A stretch of 64,000 nucleotides of DNA from Hyphomicrobiales bacterium. Its GTDB lineage: Bacteria; Pseudomonadota; Alphaproteobacteria; Rhizobiales; Rhizobiaceae. Positions 20,529-30,893 of this stretch are shown here, one piece after another (position 1 is the stretch's first letter; each line of letters begins with the position of its first letter). The DNA lies in NCBI GenBank assembly GCA_900469965.1, contig UBZP01000001.1, positions 186,001 through 250,000 of the forward strand, in the 5' to 3' direction. The translations under genes were made by a program, and so were the position numbers. Below the pieces are notes generated by a model. It made no database searches, was not told the origin of the DNA, and saw only the letters and a list, made by a program, of their open reading frames with translations.

Positions 20529-21164
20529 CTACATGACATCGTCGGGATGGCGTCCCGGCTGATGCCTGTAGACCGGGATGCACCAGGCGAAGCGCAGGGC
20601 CCCGCCGCGCACGGCAAAGGCCGCCAGCGCGCCGATCACCGAAGCCATCGCGAGCGACGCGCCGGCGAAAGTCAGGGCGGTGAAGACCGCTGCCCCGCAG
20701 AGGGCTGCCGTCACGTAGATCTCGGGGCGGAGCAGCACGGACGGCTCGCCGGCGAGGAGATCGCGCAGGATGCCGCCGACGCTCGCCGTCATGACGCCGG
20801 TGGTGATCGCCACCGTCGGCGATCCGGTGGCCGCCAGTCCCTTCGCCGCCCCCATGACGCTGTAGGCCGAAAGCCCGATCGCATCGAGCCAGAGCAGCAG
20901 CCGGTATCGGGATTCGAACAGGTGCGCGGTGAAATAGACGATCAGCCCGACGCCGCAGCAGACGAGCAGATAGGTCGGGTTCGTCACCCAGAACACCGGC
21001 GCAGCACCGAGGACGAGATCGCGGAAGGTGCCGCCGCCGACACCGGTCGCGGCCGCCAGGAAGAGAAAGCCGATGATGTCGAGCTGCTTGCGCGAGGCCG
21101 ACAGCGCCCCGGTCGCCGCGAAGACCGCAACGCCGGCATAGTCGAGCAGTTCCAGGATCGTCAC
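20529..21164 (-). CDS. TRIC/UPF0126-type membrane channel (YicG-like)
   Basis: A 211-residue polytopic membrane protein with two homologous halves of about three helices each. Each half carries the family motif: GVGGGTFRDLVLG near residue 45 and SVGGILRDLLAGEP near residue 130. Prokaryotic TRIC proteins form trimeric K+/cation channels. GTG at 21164 is chosen because GGAGGG lies six bases upstream. It is convergent with irr. Confidence 0.85.
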   Translation of the reverse strand: MTILELLDYAGVAVFAATGALSASRKQLDIIGFLFLAAATGVGGGTFRDLVLGAAPVFWVTNPTYLLVCCGVGLIVYFTAHLFESRYRLLLWLDAIGLSAYSVMGAAKGLAATGSPTVAITTGVMTASVGGILRDLLAGEPSVLLRPEIYVTAALCGAAVFTALTFAGASLAMASVIGALAAFAVRGGALRFAWCIPVYRHQPGRHPDDVM

Positions 21165-21295
21165 GCATCCCTCCCCATACGGTCCGCAGCCAAGCCTCGC
21201 GACAGCTTGGTCGGGCAAAGATGCAGCCTGCCCGGGGCGCCAGGTCGCCGCCAGACGCTATTTTGACCGATCCGGATATCAAGGAAAGGCCCTGA

Positions 21296-21772
21296 ATGAT
21301 GTTTTCCCGTTCGGTGCTTCGCATTCTCCTCCTGCCCGCAGCCCTGCTTCTTTCCCCGGCAGCCCAGGCGGCGCCGATTCTCGACGACGCCATCGCCCAC
21401 GAGAAGGCGGCGGTCGGCGAGCAGTGCAGGACGGCAAGCTACGGCGGCGATTTCGCCCGCCCCATCGACTTCAACAATGACGGCATCGAAGACGTCATCA
21501 CCAACCTGGGCGCGGTCAACTGCGATGGGGTCGACGGCAAGCTCTGCGGCGAGGTCGGCTGCCCGCACAATTTCTACGTCGGGGTCGCCGAGGGCGGCTA
21601 CGTGCTGATCGGCAGCGCGGATCTCTACGGCTACGAACTGAAGAAGCGCTACGGCAACCTCGTCTTCGAGATGAAGGCCAATGCCGTGTCCTGCGACCGC
21701 GACGACGGCGAATACTGCATCATCACCACCCGTGTGCGGGGCCTGCGCTTCGACACGATCTCCAAGCGGTGA
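21296..21772 (+). CDS. secreted cysteine-containing protein of unknown function
   Basis: A 158-residue protein with a classical signal peptide (residues 1-25, LRILLLPAALLLSPAAQAAP with cleavage after AQA). The mature part holds six cysteines (CRTASYG, VNCDG, LCGEVGCP, SCDRDDGEYC), presumably disulfide-bonded in the periplasm, and DFNNDGIEDVI, an FG-GAP/EF-hand-like calcium-binding loop. I recognise no named family. ATGATG start lies after AAGGAAAGG. It is convergent with the YdcF-like gene, six bases between stops. Confidence 0.7.
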   Translation: MMFSRSVLRILLLPAALLLSPAAQAAPILDDAIAHEKAAVGEQCRTASYGGDFARPIDFNNDGIEDVITNLGAVNCDGVDGKLCGEVGCPHNFYVGVAEGGYVLIGSADLYGYELKKRYGNLVFEMKANAVSCDRDDGEYCIITTRVRGLRFDTISKR

Positions 21773-21778
21773 AGCCGG

Positions 21779-22570
21779 TCATTCCGGCAGGAGCGTCTCC
21801 GTGCGGCCCGCGAGATAGTAGGCCGCAAGCCCGATCCATTCGCGGATGGCGGTGGTCGTCAGCTGGGCATTGGCCGACGGCTGGGTGAAATCGAGCTTCA
21901 GCGACGCGACGCCGCTCGTGCGGTAGTCGGTCGGCCAGGGGACGGCCGACAGCCCCGCCTTGCGGAACAGTCCGACGGCGCGCGGCATGTGGAAGGCGGA
22001 GGTCACGAGCAGGCAGCCGTCGAGCCCGTGCCGCCGGAGCAGGTCCCTGGTGTTTTCGACGTTTTCGAAGGTGGTGCGCGAGGCCTCTTCCTGGATCAGC
22101 CGGGCCGGCGAGATACCGTAGGCGCCGAAGAAGGCCGCCGATACCGCGGCATCGCCGGCATACCGGCCGCTGAAGGACCCGTCACCGCCGGAGACCAGCA
22201 CCCGCGCCTCGGGATAGGCCTGCAGCAGGCGAAGGGTTTCGACGAAGCGGTCGCCGGCCTGGTTCAGCTCGACGCCGCCGCGGGCGGCGATCACCTCGGC
22301 CTCGAAGCTGCCACCGAGCACGATGATGCAGCGCGGCCCCTCGACGGGCAGGGCCGACCGGGCAAAGCGGTTTTCCAGCGCCTGCAGCATCACCGTTCCC
22401 GCGCTGGTATAGAGCGTGACGAAGAGGATGCCGGCGGAGAGCAGGAGGAATGTGGCCTGCAGGCGTCGCCAGCCGAGCCATCCGAGCACGAGGGCGATGA
22501 CGACGGCGAAGAACGCCAGCGACAGCGGCTGGGCGGCAAGCCAGAAGAACTTGGATGCGTAGTAGCTCAA
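21779..22570 (-). CDS. YdcF/ElyC-family (DUF218) membrane protein
   Basis: A 263-residue protein with two N-terminal membrane helices (residues 12-30 and 38-57) and a periplasmic-type DUF218 domain: CIIVLGGSFEAEV, RVLVSGGDGSFSGRYAGDA, then ASRTTFENVENTRDLLRRHG and LLVTSAFHMPRAVGLFRKAG. E. coli ElyC and SanA of this family affect envelope integrity and peptidoglycan synthesis at low temperature. Specific activity is not established. Confidence 0.85.
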   Translation of the reverse strand: MSYYASKFFWLAAQPLSLAFFAVVIALVLGWLGWRRLQATFLLLSAGILFVTLYTSAGTVMLQALENRFARSALPVEGPRCIIVLGGSFEAEVIAARGGVELNQAGDRFVETLRLLQAYPEARVLVSGGDGSFSGRYAGDAAVSAAFFGAYGISPARLIQEEASRTTFENVENTRDLLRRHGLDGCLLVTSAFHMPRAVGLFRKAGLSAVPWPTDYRTSGVASLKLDFTQPSANAQLTTTAIREWIGLAAYYLAGRTETLLPE

Positions 22571-22640
22571 TGGTGCTCCGTCGACGGCAAAGGTCCGGCC
22601 GGATGCCGAATCGATGCGCCAAAGGGAAACATGCGGGCCC

Positions 22641-22678
22641 TGTCATGAAAAGGCCCGGCAGCATGCCGGGCCATGACA
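22641..22678 (-). terminator. intrinsic terminator after rsmC
   Basis: GGCCCGGCA (22652-22660) and TGCCGGGCC (22664-22672) form nine perfect pairs with a three-base loop; the outer TGTCATG/CATGACA arms extend the palindrome. On the minus strand the stem is followed by TTTT (complement of 22648-22651), fitting termination of the gene at 22740-23756. Confidence 0.7.
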
Positions 22679-22739
22679 TCGATGTGATCGCCCGCCCGCC
22701 TTGCCGCCTTTATTGCCACCTTCGCGACCGGGGGACGCG

Positions 22740-23756
22740 TCAGCGCCGGCCCCACAGAACCTTGAAGCGGGCGTTGCGGCAGACTTCACCGCTCTCCTTA
22801 AAGGCTTCCTTGAGCACCGGCTCGTAGGGGAGGCCGCGATTGGCGACGAGGAGCAGGCGCCCGCCCGCCTTGAGCGACGTTGCGGCCATGCGGATCATGC
22901 CGGCACCCAGCCCGTGGTCGGCCGCGTGGCCTTCGTGGAAGGGCGGGTTCATGACGATCAGGTCGTAGTGGTCGCGCGGCTGCTCGGCCGTCAGGTCCTG
23001 CCAATAGAAGCGGGTCGGCACGTCCGGGCAGTTCTCGGCCATGTTCTCCTTCGCCGCCTCCAGGGCATTGTAGTCGGCCTCGAACAGGTCGATCCCCTTC
23101 AGGCCGGGCGCGCGCTCGGCGAGCAGCACGGAGAGATAGCCCCAGCCGGCGCCGAAATCGGCGGCATGGCCGCGGAAATCCTCCGGGATGCGGGTTGCCA
23201 GCAGTTCCGAGCCCTCGTCGATGCGGTCGTGCGAGAACATGCCGGGTGCCGCGGTGAAGCGACCCTCGACGCGAACGGCGCGCGCGGCCAAGGCCTGCAC
23301 CGGCTCTGCGACATCCGCCGGGCGGGTGAACCAGAAGGCGACGCCATGGTATTTCGGCGCGTGGTCGCCGCCGAAGCCGAAGCGGTCGATGCGCTTGCGC
23401 AGCGACTGGATGCCGTCTTCCTTGCCGCCGGCAATCACGATCGTCCCGCCCGCGCGCACGCGCTTGAGCGCCTCGGCGATGTTGTTCTCGTTTGCGCCCT
23501 TGTGCTTGCCGCAGAGCACCAGCGCGCCGTCGTAACCCTCGCCCGCGACCGTCGGCGTCACATCGGCGCGCGCGGCCTCCAGCGCCCGGTAGAGCGGGCG
23601 GAGCGGCTGCACGGCCTCGATGCCGGCCGCAAATCCCTCGGGCAGGCGTTGCCCGGCCTCGGCGTTCAGGAAAAGGAAGCGCTGCCCCTCCCCCGGCAGG
23701 TCCAGCAGACCGGCGGCGAAGGGATGGTAGAGGGTCTTAAGCGCGTCGCGGCTCAT
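22740..23756 (-). CDS. rsmC: class I SAM methyltransferase, RsmC/RlmG-like (16S rRNA G1207 family)
   Basis: A 338-residue duplicated-type rRNA guanine-N2 methyltransferase. The C-terminal catalytic domain has ADFGAGWGYLSVLLAE (SAM site), DLFEADYNALEAAKENM and the N-P-P-F motif in DLIVMNPPFHEG; the N-terminal half is a degenerate copy of the fold, as in RsmC. ATG at 23756 is used; a GTG directly upstream would add one residue. The precise target base is inferred from the family. Confidence 0.82.
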   Translation of the reverse strand: MSRDALKTLYHPFAAGLLDLPGEGQRFLFLNAEAGQRLPEGFAAGIEAVQPLRPLYRALEAARADVTPTVAGEGYDGALVLCGKHKGANENNIAEALKRVRAGGTIVIAGGKEDGIQSLRKRIDRFGFGGDHAPKYHGVAFWFTRPADVAEPVQALAARAVRVEGRFTAAPGMFSHDRIDEGSELLATRIPEDFRGHAADFGAGWGYLSVLLAERAPGLKGIDLFEADYNALEAAKENMAENCPDVPTRFYWQDLTAEQPRDHYDLIVMNPPFHEGHAADHGLGAGMIRMAATSLKAGGRLLLVANRGLPYEPVLKEAFKESGEVCRNARFKVLWGRR

Positions 23757-23823
23757 CACGGGTTCTCTTTGTTCGGGGGCGAGCGCGGCAGGTCCGCGTC
23801 ATCGGTATCGGGTGGTGCTGATA

Positions 23824-23855
23824 CGAAAAGAGGCGCGGAGCATTCGCTCCGCGCC
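23824..23855 (-). terminator. intrinsic terminator after pnp
   Basis: GGCGCGGAGC (23832-23841) pairs with GCTCCGCGCC (23846-23855) around a four-base loop. On the minus strand the stem is followed by TCTTTTCG. It lies 22 bp after the pnp stop and ends the rimP-to-pnp transcription unit. Confidence 0.8.
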
Positions 23856-23877
23856 CCATGGATCGGTCAGTCAGAGC

Positions 23878-26022
<2,145 letters not shown>

Positions 26023-26287
26023 GTCTTGTCCTTACGTGGTTGCGGAGATGCGCACCGCCGCCTTGTCGGCGCAGGTGGCTCTATCCGCATGCATGACGCA
26101 TCATGGGCAAGACAACGGGAGGCTTCGCATCCTGGCCACGCCACCCGGCAAACGGCGCTTCCCGCCGCGCCGGATACAGGCGAGCGCCTGAAGCATCCTG
26201 CAATCCTGCCCCATGACAGGTCATCGGTTGTTCCGCAGGTCCGGCCCATCCGGCCTGCTGGAGTTTCGAGTTCCGATGTCCGGAACG

Positions 26288-26346
26288 TCTGCGGAAACAG
26301 TCCCGCAGATAGCGCTGACGGGCGTCCCGCGAGGAACGCCCGTCAG
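26288..26346 (-). promoter_or_regulatory. two hairpins in the rpsO-pnp intergenic region
   Basis: CTGACGGGCGT (26315-26325) pairs perfectly with ACGCCCGTCAG (26336-26346) right after the rpsO stop, and TCTGCGG (26288-26294) with CCGCAGA (26303-26309). No T-run follows the first stem on the minus strand, so it may be an attenuating or RNase III-type processing structure, as known between rpsO and pnp in E. coli. The rest of 26023-26287 contains no gene I can support. Confidence 0.5.
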
Positions 26347-26352
26347 AATTGG

Positions 26353-26622
26353 TTAGCGGCGGATGCCCAGGGCAGCAATCAGCTTGCTGTAGCGGGCTTC
26401 GTCCTTCTTCTTGAGGTAGTCAAGAAGCGAGCGGCGGCTGGACACCATCGTCAGAAGGCCACGACGGGAGTGGTTGTCCTTCTTATGACCCTTGAAGTGT
26501 TCCGTCAGGTTGTTGATGCGCTCGGTGAGGATGGCAACCTGGACTTCCGGAGAACCGGTATCGCCTTCGACGGTCGCGTATTCCTTGATCAGCGCAGCCT
26601 TGCGCTCGGCAGTGATCGACAT
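26353..26622 (-). CDS. rpsO: 30S ribosomal protein S15
   Basis: An 89-residue S15, binding 16S rRNA helices and needed for central-domain assembly. Signatures: [36 protein letters not shown] in near form ([19 protein letters not shown]), and [16 protein letters not shown] at 26622 is preceded by AAAGGAT. It sits downstream of the orphan kinase gene rather than directly after truB. Confidence 0.97.
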   Translation of the reverse strand: MSITAERKAALIKEYATVEGDTGSPEVQVAILTERINNLTEHFKGHKKDNHSRRGLLTMVSSRRSLLDYLKKKDEARYSKLIAALGIRR

Positions 26623-26798
26623 CGGATGATCCTTTCTGAAATGGAGGACTTGGGTCGCCAATCGCCGGGATGTCGTCCAGCGATGGCCATGAAGGCAGAC
26701 GGACCGGGTCCGCGTGCTGGCGCTGCCTATAAACCATTCAATGAGGAAATGGAAGGGCCGTCAGATTGTGCATTCCGGCGGGCGATGGGCCGCGCCCC

Positions 26799-28532
26799 TC
26801 AGCCTTCGCCGTCCGCCTCATCCCCGGAGGCGAGATCGTTCCGCAACTGCGAGAGCGGGATCCAGACCCGCCATTCGATGCCGTCGGCGTGCATCAGCCG
26901 TTCCAGCTCGGCCTGCAGCGCCATGCCGAGCATGCGCTCCAGCACGAGGCTGCCGAAGCCCTTGCGCTCGGGGCCTTCGGCGGGCGGTCCGATATCGGCG
27001 CCGCGCTCGCGCCAGGCGAGGGCAAGCCGGTCGTCGGCGATCGACCAGGACAGGTCCACCGTGCCGCGATCATTGGCGAAGGCGCCGTATTTCGAGGCGT
27101 TGGTGGCGAGCTCGTGCAGCGCCATGCCGAGCGTCTGGGCGGTCTGGCTGTCGAGGCGGACGGACGGCCCGACGATGCGCACGCGGGCGGCATCGTCGGG
27201 CGTGAAGGGTTTCAGCTGGTTGCGCGCCAGTTCGGCCAGTTCCACGCCCTGGGCCGCATGGGCGATCATCAGGTCGGTGGAGCGGGCCAGTCCGGCGACA
27301 CGCTTGCGGAAGGCGTCGGCAAAGGCGGTGGCGGATTCGGCGGTGCCGGCCGACTGGTTCAGCATGGCTTGGATCACCGTCAGCTGGTTCTTCGAGCGAT
27401 GCGCCACCTCGCGCATCAGGAAGCGCACCTCGTTCTCCGCCCGGACGCGCGCCTCGGCAGCCTCCGAGAGGGCCCGCGAGACGGTGTCGAGCTCGGTGAT
27501 GACATGGCGGCGCGGCGGCACGCCTTCGCCCATACCGAGCCGCGTCGCATCGCTCGCCAGGAGCTTGACGTCGCGCGAGACCACCCGGGCGATCAGCATG
27601 GCCGCACCGGCGGCAAGGCCGGCGAAGATGGCGCCGCCCGCGGCCAGCCAGACGAAGGAGGAGGTGGCCGGCGCCTGCACGTCGGACGCCTTGGCCCAGG
27701 CGACGATGCGCCAGCCGGTGAGCGCCGAGAAATCCGTCACGATCTGGTAGTCGGTGTTGTCGTGCCGGATATTGGCGACGCCGATCCTCAGCGCCGGCAC
27801 GAGCGGCAGGAAGAACGGCCTGCCGACGGCCGCCGCGCCATCGGTGGAAACGATCACGGTGCCGGCATCGTCGACCACCGCCGCGTTCCATCCCGGCGAC
27901 AGGATCTCCCTGTTCACGACACTGGTGAAGCTCTCGGCGTTCTGCGTGAGCGTCAGCAGCACCTGCTCGCCGGTCGGCAGCGTCACCGGCATGTGGACGT
28001 TGAACACCCACTTCTGCGCCGTCTGTCCGAAGAAGATGTTCGAGACGGCGGGCTCGCCGCTGGCAAAGGCCTTGTCGGCGGTCACCCGATCCGGCGTCTC
28101 GCCGAGAAAGGTGCCATAGGGCACGCGGGTGTTCAGGCGCTGCCGGTAGTTCCGGTCGATCACCAACAGATAGGAATTCGTTCCGGCCAGCGCCTTTTCC
28201 GCCTGCTCCTGCAGGCCGGGCAGGTCGTTGCGCGCCAGTTGCTCGGAAGTGGTGAAGAAGGCGAGCGTGGACAGCATGGAGGTGATCTCCCGCTCCACCA
28301 CCCGGCTCACGGCGCCGGTGGAGGTCCGCAGCAGCGATTCCTGCACGCGTTCCTGCGCCTCGTTGGCGCGGTTCAGGACGATGGCGGCAAAAATGAAGGC
28401 CGGAACGATGGCGAGCAGGATCAGCCAGACCAGGTAGAAGACGACCGGATGACGCATGCGGGCGCGCCAGTCCGCCACTCCCTTGCCGGTCGCGGGTGCC
28501 GATACCCGTTCCTTCGTGCCCAAGATCGTCAC
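26799..28532 (-). CDS. membrane sensor histidine kinase, HisKA_2/HWE type, orphan
   Basis: A 577-residue sensor kinase. A membrane helix near residues 30-52, a periplasmic dCache-like sensor of about 225 residues (LLVIDRNYRQRLNTRVPYG, GWNAAVVDDAGTVIVSTDG), a second helix near 290-310, then the phosphoacceptor region FLMREVAHRSKNQLTVIQAML, characteristic of HisKA_2/HWE kinases, and an ATPase domain with MALHELATNASKYGAF. GTG at 28532 is chosen because GGAG lies five bases upstream. There is no response regulator nearby. Rhizobial HWE kinases often feed the PhyR/EcfG general stress response or chemosensory regulators; the partner here is unknown. It lies inside the truB-rpsO interval. Confidence 0.85.
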   Translation of the reverse strand: MTILGTKERVSAPATGKGVADWRARMRHPVVFYLVWLILLAIVPAFIFAAIVLNRANEAQERVQESLLRTSTGAVSRVVEREITSMLSTLAFFTTSEQLARNDLPGLQEQAEKALAGTNSYLLVIDRNYRQRLNTRVPYGTFLGETPDRVTADKAFASGEPAVSNIFFGQTAQKWVFNVHMPVTLPTGEQVLLTLTQNAESFTSVVNREILSPGWNAAVVDDAGTVIVSTDGAAAVGRPFFLPLVPALRIGVANIRHDNTDYQIVTDFSALTGWRIVAWAKASDVQAPATSSFVWLAAGGAIFAGLAAGAAMLIARVVSRDVKLLASDATRLGMGEGVPPRRHVITELDTVSRALSEAAEARVRAENEVRFLMREVAHRSKNQLTVIQAMLNQSAGTAESATAFADAFRKRVAGLARSTDLMIAHAAQGVELAELARNQLKPFTPDDAARVRIVGPSVRLDSQTAQTLGMALHELATNASKYGAFANDRGTVDLSWSIADDRLALAWRERGADIGPPAEGPERKGFGSLVLERMLGMALQAELERLMHADGIEWRVWIPLSQLRNDLASGDEADGEG

Positions 28533-28839
28533 CCGATCTCCCTTCCACTCCGGCGCGTCCCAAAGCGCGTCGCGAGCCTCCGGGTTCGCTTTCCGCGCTT
28601 CAAGTCCCTGTTTTGTCGCATGTCGCTGTCGCAAGACCGCTGTGCGCTCGTGCGGGACATGCTTTCGGCGACCGGCGACCGGCCGCCGATGGCGGACCGG
28701 AATCCGTCTGCGGCTCTATTGAGCCCGTGGGGATGCGCGAAATCAAGGCGCAACGTCGATCAATGTTCGACGCGGGAGGAATATCGGCGGTCCACCGGCG
28801 CCGATCAAGTCCCGAGCGAATGTGCTGCGGGCAAATTCC
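28533..28839. other. 307-bp gap between kinase gene and truB
   Basis: No reading frame with a ribosome site, RNA signature or strong hairpin is visible on either strand. It presumably holds the kinase promoter (minus strand), but I cannot single out -35/-10 boxes. Confidence 0.4.
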
Positions 28840-29775
28840 TTAGCCGGCGAACACGCGCTTCGGACGGAATTCGCCGCCGCCGACCTCGCCGATCGCCACC
28901 AGCCTGCCGCGCGCGGTCGCATAGGCCTCGTCGGCGGAGACCGGGGCGTCGCGGCCACGCAGGATGATCGGGTTGCCCATGCGCAGGCGGTGGGCCTGGT
29001 CGTCGTTGACGACGATCTGCGGCAGGTTCGACAGCGCCTCGCCGGTATCGATCAGGAACGCATCGAGCGCTGCGAGCCGCTCGGCCTCGTCCTCGATCTC
29101 TTCCAACGCGGTCAGGTCGGACAGCGGCACCATCGCGTCCTCGCCGAAGGGCGCGACGTAGGTGCGGCGCAGCTCGGAGATGTGGCCGAAGCAACCGAGG
29201 TCGCGGCCGAAGTCGCGGGCGAGCGCGCGCACATAGGTGCCCTTGCCGCACTCGACCTCGAACCGGGCGGAATTCGCATCCGGGCAGCCGAGAAGGGTCA
29301 GGCGATGGATCTCCACCTCGCGCGAGGGGATCTCCACGGTCTCGCCGTCGCGGGCGATGTCATAGGCCCGCTCGCCGTCGATCTTGATCGCCGAGAACTG
29401 CGGCGGCACCTGCTGGATCACGCCGGTGTAACCGGGCAGCAGGGCCTGGATCTCGTCCGCCGTCGGACGCTTGTCCGAGGAACGGGTCACGTCGCCCTCG
29501 AGATCGTCGGTCGCGCGCTCCTCGCCCCAGGTGACCGTGAATTCGTAGATCTTCCGCCCGTCCATGACATAGGGGACGGTCTTGGTCGCATCGCCGAGTG
29601 CGATCGGCAGCATGCCGGAGGCGAGCGGATCGAGCGTGCCGGCATGGCCGGCCTTCTGGGCCTTGAACAGCCACTTGATCTTGGAGACGGCCTCGGTGGA
29701 ACCGAAGTCGAACGGCTTGTCGAGGATCAGCCAGCCGGAGACCGGGCGGCCCTTGGGTTTGCGAGGTTTGGACAT
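28840..29775 (-). CDS. truB: tRNA pseudouridine-55 synthase TruB
   Basis: A 311-residue synthase converting U55 of the tRNA T-loop to pseudouridine. The catalytic aspartate is D49 in [26 protein letters not shown] near the N-terminus and [34 protein letters not shown] further on are family signatures. The C-terminal region folds as a PUA-like domain. Its ATG follows the rbfA stop by two bases. Confidence 0.95.
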   Translation of the reverse strand: MSKPRKPKGRPVSGWLILDKPFDFGSTEAVSKIKWLFKAQKAGHAGTLDPLASGMLPIALGDATKTVPYVMDGRKIYEFTVTWGEERATDDLEGDVTRSSDKRPTADEIQALLPGYTGVIQQVPPQFSAIKIDGERAYDIARDGETVEIPSREVEIHRLTLLGCPDANSARFEVECGKGTYVRALARDFGRDLGCFGHISELRRTYVAPFGEDAMVPLSDLTALEEIEDEAERLAALDAFLIDTGEALSNLPQIVVNDDQAHRLRMGNPIILRGRDAPVSADEAYATARGRLVAIGEVGGGEFRPKRVFAG

Positions 29776-29777
29776 CG

Positions 29778-30188
29778 TTATTTCTGTTGTTCTTCGTCGG
29801 TGTCGTCGAGGTCGCGTGCGACCTCCGGCGAGCGCAGGAGCTCGTCGATCTTCTTGTAGTTGTCGAAGCTGGTGTCGTCGCGGAAACGCACCTCGGGCAT
29901 GTATTTCATCTGCCTGAGCTGCGGGCCGAGCCGGCCGCGGATGAACCTGGCATTGCGGTTGAGCGCCTCGATCACGGCCGCGTGGTCGGGCACGCCGAGC
30001 GGGGTGACGTAGGCGGTCGCATGCTTCAGGTCGGGCGACATGCGCACCTCGGAAATCGAGATCACGGTCTTCTCGATCAGCGGGTCGCGCACTTCGCCGC
30101 GCTGCAGCACCTGGGTAATCGCGGCACGGACCTGTTCGCCGACGCGCAGCATGCGCTGCGAGGGCGCGGAGGACGTTGCTCTGGTCAT
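29778..30188 (-). CDS. rbfA: ribosome-binding factor A
   Basis: A 136-residue KH-like 30S maturation factor acting on the 16S 5' end. Typical segments: [20 protein letters not shown] at the start, [21 protein letters not shown] in the middle, and [20 protein letters not shown] near the end. It is separated from infB by the inserted YcxB-like gene. Confidence 0.95.
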   Translation of the reverse strand: MTRATSSAPSQRMLRVGEQVRAAITQVLQRGEVRDPLIEKTVISISEVRMSPDLKHATAYVTPLGVPDHAAVIEALNRNARFIRGRLGPQLRQMKYMPEVRFRDDTSFDNYKKIDELLRSPEVARDLDDTDEEQQK

Positions 30189-30270
30189 TGTTCTTCTCTG
30201 TTTGCCGACAATCGGCCACGGGGGTCGAACCCATCAAAGGCTGGGCAAATGAACTCTTTTTATGGATACG

Positions 30271-30888
30271 TCAAGCATTGATCTGTCCATTTCGTAACGC
30301 AGCCCGACAGAAGCGAAGAAAGGCGTCATCATCTTCTGTGGAAGAAAAGGCCGAGCGCGGCACCGCAATGTAGTAATCAAGCGAATGTACTATCACGAAA
30401 TACGCAGGCAATTCGACAAAATCTGAAACCTGTTTCCAGCTCAACACGCTCCTCAAGCCAGTGACCTCACCGACAACAACTTGAGCATCTACTTCCATTC
30501 GAAGCGGCAAAGATTTCAATAAGTTATTTTGCCGAAAGGAACATGTATATGGAACAATGACGCCAACTATCAATAAAATAACAAAAAACAACGTGAAAGA
30601 ATAATACCCAGAGACCGTTTCACCAATGAAAAATTGAACGAGACCCTGAGCCAAGGGCAGCAGAACTAGGGAAACGACAGCAAGGAACAGGCCATACAAG
30701 GCAATGACAAAGACATCGAACAACCAAAAGAAAGCTCTTCCGAAGAGGGATCGCTTCCGCCTGTAGGCATCAAGCTGCCATTTGCTCTGCTTGACGTCCT
30801 TCATGGTCCACGGTGCGTCAATATGCCAAGAGCCATCCACCAATCTGGCGGATGGCTCCGGAAGATATTCAGCTCTTACGTTCGACAT
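30271..30888 (-). CDS. YcxB-like two-helix membrane protein inserted between infB and rbfA
   Basis: A 205-residue protein. A basic N-terminal cytoplasmic segment (KQSKWQLDAYRRKRSLFGRA), two membrane helices (about residues 55-85 and 95-115), then a C-terminal beta-rich domain with VLSWKQVSDFVELPAYFVIV and DYYIAVPRSAFSS, resembling the YcxB/PH-like domain of small membrane proteins. Function is unknown. The gene is AT-rich (18 of 60 bases G/C in 30541-30600) inside a GC-rich operon. Its ATG comes five bases after the infB stop, so it is translated from the infB transcript. Composition and position point to acquisition. Family match is moderate. Confidence 0.65.
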   Translation of the reverse strand: MSNVRAEYLPEPSARLVDGSWHIDAPWTMKDVKQSKWQLDAYRRKRSLFGRAFFWLFDVFVIALYGLFLAVVSLVLLPLAQGLVQFFIGETVSGYYSFTLFFVILLIVGVIVPYTCSFRQNNLLKSLPLRMEVDAQVVVGEVTGLRSVLSWKQVSDFVELPAYFVIVHSLDYYIAVPRSAFSSTEDDDAFLRFCRAALRNGQINA

Positions 30889-30893
30889 GCCTC

